Origin: Gnetum montanum
Taxonomy: Eukaryota > Streptophyta > Gnetopsida > Gnetales > Gnetaceae
DNA: 64,000 nt
Direction: 5' to 3'
NCBI GenBank assembly: GCA_015680685.1
Contig: MNCI01002656.1
Span: 5,454-69,453, forward strand
Shown: positions 1-9,630 of the stretch, piece by piece
Layout: the number at the start of each line of letters is the position of its first letter
Numbering within the stretch: the first letter of the stretch is position 1
Notes under the pieces: model-generated
Told to the model about the DNA's origin: nothing
Seen by the model: only the letters and a program-made list of their open reading frames with translations
The model's database searches: none
Program-made: the position numbers and the translations under genes

Positions 1-52
1 GCAATATCGCGTACGTGATATCGCGTCCTCACTACAATATCGTGTCCCATCA
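1..52 (-). mobile_element. LTR fragment (start of a 3' LTR) cut by the window edge
   Basis: Read on the minus strand, the piece begins TGATGGGACACGATATTG, close to the first bases of the LTR at 56627 (TGATGAGTCCTGATATC), and it is rich in short ATATCG dyads like other LTR starts here. It abuts a gag relic that has the same orientation. It is not clearly the partner of the LTR at 1983-2867, whose first bases differ, so it may belong to a second element joined to or inserted in the gag. Confidence 0.5.
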
Positions 53-1962
53 GATGTCATGTATTGATGGTACTCAAGACAGTGGTAGTGGTAATTTGAA
101 GTGGAGGATGCAGAACTAGTTGGAGAAATAGGGTGTTGAACATAATAGTCGTGCATTTTTGGTAGATATGGCTAATATGGTGGTGGCCTTGCCCATGGCT
201 GTGGTTGTTGCCACTACAGTTGATGATTGTGTTGAGGCTAGGGATAAGTCCCCCTAAGATGGTACGATTAGTTGTGGGACTATCTATAATCACCTTGTGG
301 GAGAGGAATTCTCTCAGGCATGTGCTTTTGCACAAATTTTGGATTTAAGGCACTTGCCCAATACTCCTAGAGATGCAACAACACATGGCATTGGCCCTTT
401 GGATGGTCATAGATGCATAGGTCACATCCATCATCTTTGTCTGTGGTGAAGTCTTTAGCCTCACTTTCATCAACCACTTTTCTCGTTTGCCGAAAAGTGT
501 TCCTAACTGTTTCTTAGTTTTGTGCCCTCTGTTTATTATGTTTGCTAGGCATGTGTTGAATAATCTTCTCCATGACCATCTCAATAAGAGTTCTGACATT
601 TTCATTTATCTGTTTAGACATCCTATTAAACTTTACTTCTAGATCATCAATAGACTCCTCTATTGGCAAGGTTTGTTATGGAATCACCTTATCGAAAGTG
701 GTTTCATTTTCCTCACCATAAATTTGGACCTCCTTCGATTGAAGAGTTGGGTCCCATTGAGATTTCTTGACATTCTCCCATTCACACATCCCTCCTTTTT
801 CTTTTGCCACATGCTCTATTATCTCTTTAATCTGATGGGCTTGGAGCTTGTATAATTACCCTAGGGCATACATCCCAAGGACCACCCTTGTTTCATTACG
901 AAGCCCATCTATGATGTGGTAAAGTTGCTTTTCCTCAAAGAAACCATAGCCTGGGCATTAATTCAGTAAGGCATAATATCTATCAAAGGCCATGTCCAAG
1001 GGCTCATGTTGTTCTTGTTTCCACTCTTGGATTTGTCTCCTTAGATTGGACACTCTTTTATAGGTTTGGTATCTCTCATTGAAAAGTTCTAGCATTGTAG
1101 ACCATCGTCAAATTGACTTTGGTCTCAATGATCTATACCACACTTCAGCTTTATCAATTAGTGTCCTAGGAAAGAGCTTAAGCTTTTGCCATCCACTTTC
1201 AATGTTATAGAAGGCACAAGCATCTTAGAAGACTTGTAAATGTTGTTGCAGATATGTATCATAGCCACCTACAAATTTACGAATATTGTTCATGTCAAGC
1301 TTAGGTAAACGACTCTTTTTGTGATGCCTGTGAGATATCTTAACAGCCTCTGTGATATGCATTAGGCTCTTAGTGGCCAATAGGGGTTCATCATCATCAA
1401 ACAGATTGTGAAGGAAATTTCTATGTTCATGGTGACTTCTTCAACTTTTCCCATGGGTTCGATTTCAGTTTTAAGTTCGACCCTTTAATGGAGCTCTATC
1501 TCTATACCTACATTCATTTTTGTCAGAACTAGACGTTGAAGGGGAAGAGGAAGATGAGGAACTAGAAGAATCGCCATGGCTTCTATAGTATTCCTCAAGG
1601 TCCCTTGATTTATCTTTTTAAAATTTAGAGGAGGTCCTATGCCTTGAGGCCTTCCCTAGTCTAGGATCTACATCATCTCCTCCAAGATTGTCTACCTTAG
1701 GTGAATGTAGTCTTTGAGTATCATCAAGGTGGTCATGATCATAAGAAATCCTTGCATAAGGTTGATCATTCCAATCTTCTTCATCGTATATCACATTATT
1801 TCTCCAATGAATGTGTTTGCTATACCATGCATTGTCATTTTTGTGTGGGAGAGACATTGTTATTGGTTTATAATGTGCATGATTTAATATTTTCTAAAAG
1901 ATATATTGTTAGTACCTTTATAGCAATTGTGTATGATATAACTAATCTAAATAACTAGCACC
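53..1962 (-). pseudogene. Decayed Athila-like gag
   Basis: Conceptual minus-strand reading gives a Ty3/gypsy capsid. An acidic/serine-rich N-terminal part near 1850-1500 is followed by a capsid core at about 1350-850 with motifs such as KAEVWYRSL and FNERYQTYKRVSNLRRQ. A zinc knuckle lies at about 387-425 (CDLC..DHPKGQC), followed by a Pro/Tyr-rich tail. The same order of motifs is found in the gags at 25960-28336, 54553-56626 and 57600-59760. The frame is broken by several stops and shifts. Protease and pol are missing: the gag tail runs into LTR sequence at position 52. Gag would package the element RNA in cytoplasmic particles; this copy cannot be functional. Confidence 0.75.
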
Positions 1963-1963
1963 A

Positions 1964-1981
1964 TCCTTGACAACAGTGCCA
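1964..1981 (-). other. Primer binding site for tRNA-Asp, decayed
   Basis: On the plus strand the site reads TCCTTGACAACAGTGCCA. It matches the 3' end of plant tRNA-Asp (TCCCCGGCAACGGCGCCA) at 13 of 18 positions, and all five differences are transitions. It lies one base from the LTR edge, which fixes the element as minus-strand with its 5' LTR on the right. Confidence 0.7.
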
Positions 1982-1982
1982 A

Positions 1983-2867
1983 TGATGAGCAGCGAGGTAC
2001 CCCTATGCTCAACCATACGAATCACAAACGTTCATGTGCGATCCGATCAAATTCCACAGATGGAACTAGTTGTGGCATCTAAATCATTATGCTTTTATCG
2101 TAGTTCGCTACCTTCACACTTGGACTAGTGGTAGGTTTGTCATGTATAGTTTAGTCCAAAGTGAGGCGTATGATGTTGTTTCTAATTCTACACTACTCCT
2201 AATGATGATAAAGAGATGGACTAATTAAACTAATGAATAATGAAAAACAAGATCTAAACTGGCCTATGGGTGATGAGTATCCACACTTAATCGTCCGTAC
2301 ACGTCTTAGACTCCATGAGGCTACTTATGGGATTGCCAAGTGTACATCACTGATTATGCCAAACAATACACTTCTAGATTACCAAGTATCTACACTTAAA
2401 TGCTTGTGATTAAGGCATACGCATTTCGCTTAATAACAGGAATAGTAAATAACAATAAATGAAAACATTTAACTAAAGAAAGCATTAAATAATTAAAGCA
2501 ACAATATTAATCTAAGTGGATGCTACAATGATGGGAGTAATCTTGATTTTTATTGCCAATCATGTAACATGTCCAAGTACGTCACACTCGAACAAAGGTG
2601 TTGTACAATTACAAACATCACGCTACGGGTATCCATTGAGAATAACATACTTAAAGAGAAGAAACTGAAAACCAAAACTATCCCCCTAATTCCTATGTTC
2701 TATATGCTTTCTCATCTGGGGGCCCAAGTGCAGTATTTATAGGCGAGGTCCAAATGAGGTGACGTCAAGTATCTGACCTCGCTTATTAGCCCCAACGTCG
2801 AGTATGCAATGTCAGGACTCTGACATTGCATATCCGACGTTGGGGGCTGTCAAATCTCAACTCATCA
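1983..2867 (-). mobile_element. 5' LTR of the Athila-like gag relic
   Basis: The LTR runs from TGATGAG next to the primer site to CTCATCA, so it has TG...CA ends with the same short inverted repeat (TGATGA/TCATCA) as the LTRs at 28482-29412 and 53653-54533. The first 80 bases are clearly related to 28482-28560. A minus-strand TATA box (CCTATAAATACTG) sits near 2731-2743, as expected for a promoter firing leftward into gag. No partner LTR is complete in the window. Confidence 0.75.
2788..2848. repeat. 28-bp hairpin in LTR U3
   Basis: Arm 2788-2815 begins AGCCCCAACGTCG and pairs with arm 2820-2848, which ends CCGACGTTGGGGGCT. There are two mismatches, one bulge and a four-base loop (GACT). It sits about 20 bases inside the LTR start and upstream of the TATA box. 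Confidence 0.8.
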
Positions 2868-5200
2868 AAAGCCTAAACTCTTTGAGTGGTTGTACCTAAG
2901 CTTGAATATCTTTTGACTTGAAAACCAAGTACCTTATCATCATTCCAAATGACAATCTCTAAAAATGTAGTGTTATTGTTAAAGAAAAAAGAAGGAAAAG
3001 AAAACAAAATAAAAAGAAAAAGATATACAATGTTACGTAAATCAAATCTATATCTCTAATATCATTATCATCCTAGCCATTTCCCAACAAAATGAGATTA
3101 ACTACATAAGTTCTCTTCAGTGAGTTGCCTCTATGAAGAGCTAGATCCTTATCTATCTATTATTTCTTTATATCATATTTAATTATATCATCTCATGTAT
3201 TTTTTGGTCTTCCTTTAACTTTCTTAGAATTGTGACGTGGCAACATTTTTTGATAGGCTCAAACCATCAAAGATACAATGCCCAGAAAAATCCATACCTT
3301 GCACATAATAGTAAGAAATAATGCCCAACCACTCAATTTGATAACACTAATGAGTTTAAACAACTAAAATTTGAGTTTACAACCCAACCCAAAACGTGCA
3401 GTATCACGACACACCCACATTTAAAGGTACTTTGATCATTTCAAATTTCAGCTATGCATGGATCCTCACTAGATGTTCTTTAAAACAATGTTTGGATAGC
3501 ATATCAACTTGCAGAGGTGACTAAGCAAGATATGGATAATGGAAAATCAAACCGTGCTGCACGTCATGAAGCCTCACGCTTTGATGCTGAAGCGACCATG
3601 CATTTATTTTTATGTCTGATTCGTGCGTATCGATGCCAACCGAGGAAAATGTCGATACCACGACAGTCAATTATAAAAATCATGCAATTTAGGTCAATTT
3701 CATATTCCACGTATGACACAGCTAAGCCTATCCGTGGATTATAGTTTCGCCGCATGTATGCCAGCTTGGTTTGATTTGTGGTCTGCCTCCAAATGTGCCA
3801 TTGCTTTTGCAACTTTTCAATGGGTAAATATGCTGTATTATTTGGTCTATAATATGAATTTTGTATGACCTTATGGAATAAACCTTTGGATTCCGTAAAG
3901 TATGGTATTTTGGCTCGTTTGCATGAACTATAACAAGTAATATGAAACTCGCCACCAAATTAGGTGTTATCTATGCTGCATAACACATACGTCTTAGATA
4001 GGTGATGTGCATGACTAGGAAAAAGAATTATTGAAGCGAATTTAGTTAGATTTTGGGGCATCATTTTTATTTTTATTTTAGCCTGGCCCATGCTATTTCA
4101 CAATTAGTTTAGTGACGCGAAGTGAAGTGTGATTTATGGGTGAAATAGTTTGAAATACTGCTATCTTTACAATCAAACCTATAACGTACAACTTTCATAT
4201 CAAGAATTTTACTACTAAGTTAACACTTCATAGGTTAAAATACAATAATGATTTTACTAATTATAAGAATATCATGCTAATTGCATTATCAAACTAGATA
4301 GCATTTTAAAAAAAATTTGCCTTAAAATAGCCGAAAACTTTACATCATTACTCAATATAACGCAACTGATTGCATCTAGTCATTTTTGGTTAATCTCCAA
4401 CATGTTTTTTGATATAAGGGAATTCATGGTTGGTAGCACAACCCTTGCTCATAAAGGTAAATGTGACCCACTATAAAAATGTTCCTTCACAAGGTTCCTC
4501 CATTACTACTACACTGGTGGCTTGATGTAGGTATTGAACCCACAACCTTGCTTCTTATTTATATTTTTATAAAAATATGAAATCAAATAACTTATAAAAT
4601 TTGCTTGGTAATTGATTTGTAACCATCCAATAAATTCTTTGTGATTTCCTAGATGTAATAAAAATTTCCAGTTTCTAGTTTCCAAGAATTGAACTGTAGA
4701 TCAATTATTTTTAATTTTAAACAAACATAATAAAATATTAATATTATTAGTAAATTTCTATTAGTTAATTACATTGTAAATTTTTTAGATAATCATATTT
4801 ATGTAAGCGCAATGGAAATCAATAATTTGTACCCCAATTGCTCGCAACTTCCTATTTGCAAAGGGCCACATCTAATCAAAAAAATGAAAAAAGAAAAGTA
4901 AACAATGATATAAAGAATTCAATTTCCTTCTATGCGCAGCAAATTCATATAGTCACTTTCAAGCTACCCAATTCCATGTGAAAGCCATAGCAGTTTAGTT
5001 AATCACAAATAGAAGGCATTAACCTAGACCTCAAGTTTGGTGGAACTTCCAACATTCTCAATATGGCGAGGAGAAAACAATCCAAAAAAAAAAATGCCAA
5101 AACATGTCTCTTAAACAAAATAAAAAACAAAACATGAATAAATGCATGAATTATTCCACCTGTCTTCAATCATCGTAACCATGATTTTCAATAAAGTTAC
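2868..5200. other. AT-rich intergenic spacer with tRNA-like fragments
   Basis: No gene is supported. On the minus strand 2868-2945 reads as a tRNA-like block (ATGATAAGGTACTTGG, then AAGTCAAAAGAT) and is closely related to 7055-7130. 4500-4545 contains a minus-strand GGGTTCAATACC, a good RNA polymerase III B box. These look like old SINE fragments. The short open frames at 3517-3958 overlap on both strands and show no recognisable protein. Confidence 0.45.
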
Positions 5201-5209
5201 CGCATCCAA

Positions 5210-5800
5210 AGCATGCCACGTGGCACCCTAGATTCAAGATCTTGGTGTGGTTGAATAATTCGTCAAAAGCTACAGTGGGGAACAAGAATCTAGAATATTC
5301 TGCCGCGTCGAAAATGACACATAAAGAATGGCATCTTTTCACGTTTCTCCTGCCATTTGTCTATCGACCATGTTTCGGGGAAATTGCAATTAAATATTGC
5401 CCTGACTGACGTGTCCTGCACCAGCATCATGGAGACGTGGCACTAATTAGCGGCAACGAACAGGACCCAATGCCAAACGGTGGCCGTTGGATCTTTCTGC
5501 CACGTGGCAGAACATACTTGCGTCCAAAACGAGTTATCTCAAGAGGCACGTGCTGGCCGTGATGACGTCAGCATGGATGGGGATGCGGCATCATGCTGGC
5601 ACTGACATGCATTTGGCGGGGCCCACCTAGGTCACGTGACACCCCCATGCCCATGCCCAACAACATCATGATGATGATGACGAGGATGATACATGCGCCG
5701 TGCGTGCATGGTGTCCATTGGCATGGGCATGGGCATGGACATGCGATGCGATGTAATGTGATGGGTTACTGAATGGCACTGCCCTGGCTGACGTGGCAAA
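5210..5800. promoter_or_regulatory. Cluster of ACGT-core / G-box elements
   Basis: Within about 600 bases there are G-boxes (CACGTG) at 5217, 5501, 5547 and 5633. The palindrome TGACGTCA is at 5563 and GTCACGTGAC at 5631. Further ACGT cores lie at 5341, 5409, 5435 and 5791. These are the core sites of plant bZIP and bHLH factors (ABRE/G-box). The island is more GC-rich than the AT-rich DNA around it and carries no convincing ORF. It lies about 4 kb upstream of the sugar transporter, so it could be a distal element or the leftover promoter of a lost gene. Function is inferred from motif density only. Confidence 0.45.
5644..5738. repeat. Inverted repeat with 15-bp arms
   Basis: CCCATGCCCATGCCCA at 5644-5659 is the reverse complement of TGGGCATGGGCATGG at 5724-5738, separated by 64 bases that include an ATG/GATGAT run. 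A stem-loop is possible. No small-RNA family is recognised. Confidence 0.55.
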
Positions 5801-6544
5801 TTGCGACAGGAAAATTTTGGTGATTGCGATTTGGTGAGAACAACATGCAATCAGATTTGGTTTCCGTTTTGGCCTTGTTGCTATGACATGGTAGGGGATG
5901 TCCCATCGCCAATGATACTTTGTCGCATGTGTTTATTTTTGCAGCGTAAGATATTACGTAGGAATACTTTGAGAGTTTTGTAGTTAACCCACCATACACC
6001 GGCCATTCAGAGTTTTAGTGCAAGCCTGGAACTTTTCGAATATGTCAATGAAATTACGTGACCAGCAGCTCACATGCTTTGCATTTTGGAGGCATGGCTT
6101 TAAATCTGAGCAGCCACACCTTGAATGTTACCTTGGAGGCATGATCCAAGTATCTGTAATGTAATTGAGTGTTCTCTCGAAAAAAAATGTTATGGTAGAT
6201 ATCAAAATGTGGTAGTTATATATGAGTAACTTACATATGCAATAATGCAACAAAATTTATGATTTATTCCTAAATGAAAAAAGCAAGAAAAATGACAAGA
6301 TGTTACATGCAAAAGCAATCCATATGATGATACAATGTATACAATGTCAAATTTTAATAGAACACAAATTGAATGGATTGAAACTTAAAGTGAAAATATG
6401 CTTAAAATAAACAAGCAATAGTTATGTCATTTGAAGGTGTATGAAGTTGTGATCATGATCTTTTAATGTTGTTTATAGATGGTTAGATTCTTTTAAATTA
6501 TCAATTTTCGTTGTCACTATTATGTGATAATTGATGTGTTTAGA

Positions 6545-6760
6545 ACCATACTTTTTTTGAGGGAAAGTTTAGTCTTTTATATAATGAGAGGGGTGAACCC
6601 CAAATCAACAATTACAATAGCAATATCATCATGGAGGGTAGAAGATCATCCAACAAAATAGATGAACATTGAGACTAATCAAAAACCCCAAGCATTCCTA
6701 TAGGGCATTTAAACCAAAAACCAAAAAAATAGAACCATATTTTACTATTCATTCAAATTA
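6545..6760 (-). repeat. Possible LINE 3' end (minus strand)
   Basis: On the minus strand the segment ends CTCATTATATAAAAGAC ... CCCTCAAAAAAAG, a layout typical of plant LINE 3' ends finishing in a short A tail. No reverse transcriptase reading frame is visible next to it. The call rests on resemblance alone. Confidence 0.25.
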
Positions 6761-7304
6761 GGAGTTTTCAAAATTGAAACTACAAGTATGTGTACTCCCA
6801 ACTCATACACAATAGTTTTGTAGAATATAGCTATGCTATAATAGCAGCTCCATCATGGTTGGAACTCATAACCTATTACATATAAAGTAATAATCTTATG
6901 AATTAACTAGTGATTTTGTTGGCTAGCATTGGTCCTTGTTGCTTTCTTTAATGACTAAATATTTTAGGTTGACAATTCAATAATAGGATCATCACATGTA
7001 GCCTTAATGCTCAACCACTAAGTAAAGTCCTAAGAGGATCGATTGATGAGCAAACACCTAACCTCTTTGAGTAGATGTGCCTAACCTTGAACCCACATCT
7101 TTTGACTTAAGAAACAAATACTTTACCATCACTAAAAATAATGGTCCTAGCAAATAGTTAGACAATAGTTCTATTATTAACTATCCACATGACACTAACC
7201 TTAATACATAATTTTTCCATGCATCCAGATGGCATGCGTATGTTAAAATCTTGAACTTCATCTATGTGTTCCTTTCTTTAAGTACACCCTAAGATATGTA
7301 TCCA

Positions 7305-7415
7305 ATAATGATGTGTTTAGCTTAGTGGTAAGAGTCTTGGCTTGGTAATCCTACTTCACAATTTTGATTCTAGTAGGCAACACTAAGCTATCAATAAAAA
7401 AAAGGTTCCTTAAAA
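7305..7415 (+). mobile_element. tRNA-derived SINE-like copy
   Basis: It has an A-box TTTAGCTTAGTGG at about 7316-7328 and a B-box-like TTTTGATTCTAG at about 7362-7373, spaced as in RNA polymerase III promoters. It then continues with the family sequence AGGCAACACTAAG shared with the copies at 7828-7988 and 29742-29879. The ends are diverged. Confidence 0.5.
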
Positions 7416-7827
7416 GGAATTCTAAAGTTGCATTAATAGATCCAAGGTGTCTTAGTGGATATAAATAAACATTGAGTGTTAGTTTTATATACTTTATAAG
7501 AATTAGAGAATAATATAACAATATCTTTAAAATGACTTAAAGTAACAAGCTTTTGTCTAGCAAGACAATAAGCTAACCACTTGAGCCATCTATCATTAGC
7601 TTACCCATGATTAGATGGCTATATGTACCCCTATGATACACAGCCAACACAAATCTTTTGTAAAAATTTTATAATTCAACAATACCTATTAGAATCAAAC
7701 TTAGAACTTGGAGATTCCAAATCAATATCTTTACCTAATGCCAGCTTGGAACTCAAATTACATATATGTATCATACATCTAAATGATATGTATATACTAA
7801 AACCTCGAACTTTATAGTTGTAATTTG

Positions 7828-7988
7828 GGGATGTCAGAACCCAAAATAAGTGAAACATATGTATACCCCAAGATATATAGTCCAATTAGGACTCTATATA
7901 ACTTAGCATTGCCCACTAGAATGAAACCTATGACCTGTAGCTTCCAAATCAAGTGTCTTACTAATAGGCTAACACCTCATTGTTATTC
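7828..7988 (-). mobile_element. tRNA-derived SINE with target duplication
   Basis: On the minus strand it starts AACAATGAGGTGTTAGCC (A-box GTTAGCCTATTAG) and has a B-box region AGGTTTCATTCTAG. It ends GGGTTCTGACATCC. Flanks are ATAGTTGTAATTTG (7814-7827) and ATAGCCGTAATTTG (7989-8002), a 14-bp target duplication with two C/T differences. Length is about 160 bp. It matches 29742-29879 along its length. Confidence 0.7.
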
Positions 7989-8224
7989 ATAGCCGTAATT
8001 TGAATATAAAGGTCAAGCTTACATATCAATCACTTTAGAGATCTTTTTGTAGTAAAAGAAAGGGACCTGACAATACTTGAATAAAGTTTCCTCTCATAAT
8101 AACATTTACTTTATGTAACCAATGTGATATCCCTAGACATCCCCAATCATATATGTAAATAAAAATTATACTATAATTTCCATTTTGTTGGCAAAACATA
8201 TATATGAAAATCCTATGCCCTTTA

Positions 8225-8330
8225 GAATAATGAGGTGTTAGATTGGTGTTCAAAGTCTTGACATGAAAAACCCTAGTAATAGGTTTGATTTTAGTAGACA
8301 ACATTGAGTTATGGATAAAAAATTTTGTAA
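8225..8330 (+). mobile_element. Diverged SINE-like copy
   Basis: It shares ATGAGGTGTTAG at its start, a B-box-like AGGTTTGATTTT at 8281-8292 and the following AGACAACATTGAGTTATG with the SINE copies at 7828-7988 and 29742-29879. No target duplication was found. Confidence 0.45.
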
Positions 8331-9430
8331 AGGACTTGTGAAACTAGTGTGGTTAATATATCAAAGAAGAGTATGAGTTATGAACAAAAATATATTGCAA
8401 AAGGACTTGTAATTAAGAACTCTTGATTTAAACACCAAACATTGTAGCATGATTCCCTTTGTAATTAAAAAACAAAAAAGTTACTACATTGTAGAGCACA
8501 TTATCATGTTGAATGGGTAAATTTGACTCACTATATAAATACCTTGTGAAATAAAAAATTGAAATTCAAAAACTCAAGCTATATACATTTCATACATTTC
8601 ATAAAATAGAAAGATAGGTTGAATAAAATAGCATCTCAAATTAGCCAAGTAATTGTGTTCTTACTAAAGTTATCCCAAACTATTTTCACGATTGTAATAG
8701 TTATGTTATTACTGAAGTTCTCCCAAAGAATTTGTCCTTGTACACACTATAGACATGTACATGGCCCAATGTCTTCCAAGTTTCACTCCCAATCCTACTT
8801 CCAGTGTACCTTCCAAACGCCAAAACAAGAATGACCCACATTTTTCTCTTCACCAAGAAGACAATAAACTCAAACATGGTTAGTGCAAGACATAGGTACA
8901 AGTAGCCCATTATAGAGTGGCATGGGCATGCCACACAGAGAGCCCTATACCAACCAAAACATGACATGGCACATGCACCGGTCTCCTCAAGAAGAATTCC
9001 AAATGAAAAGCCCTACATACATGCACGTCTGTGCTTTGTGGGCACATGAAGTGGCGTGGCACAAAGCATACATTTGTTTCTTAAACGACCACAACAACAA
9101 CAACCCATGAAGCTGAGCCGGGAAGCAAATAAGTAGAGAAGCAATGCATATTATTATGCAGCAACACCAAGTTCCAAAATTATAATATTACGCAGGGGTC
9201 AGGCTCAGGGTCACTTGTCATCACATGATTTTTTTCAAGGCAGCGCCTGTATCATCGCGTCCTAAGCGTTTCCGCTGGTACACAAATACGAATGCTATAT
9301 GTGATCTGATTTCTCTGCTCTACGTCCAGAGAATTCGGATCATCATTTGCTTCATCTTCTGCTGTTTCTGTACTGCTTTTCTTTTTTAGTTTGCAATTCT
9401 TTGTTCCTGACAGGTCGCCAGGATTCGCCG

Positions 9431-9450
9431 GTTGTTGTTGTTGTTGTTGT
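9431..9450 (+). repeat. (GTT)n microsatellite in the 5' leader
   Basis: Six to seven GTT units lie about 180 bases before the sugar-transporter start codon. Read backwards they give the glutamine run of a spurious antisense frame. Confidence 0.85.
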
Positions 9451-9630
9451 TTTGTAGTAGGCTGTTCGTAAGGATTCCCGATCTTGCAGCGGATTCCTGC
9501 GTCCAAAAGTAGTTTTGTTTTTTTTGCCACACTGCGATCTGCGCTGCTGTTTTTTGGCTCTAGTTTGAGCTTCGAGTGCTCTCTGTTTTGAGCTCTGGTT
9601 CCGTATTTATCTTTTCGGCTGTTTTGAGCG

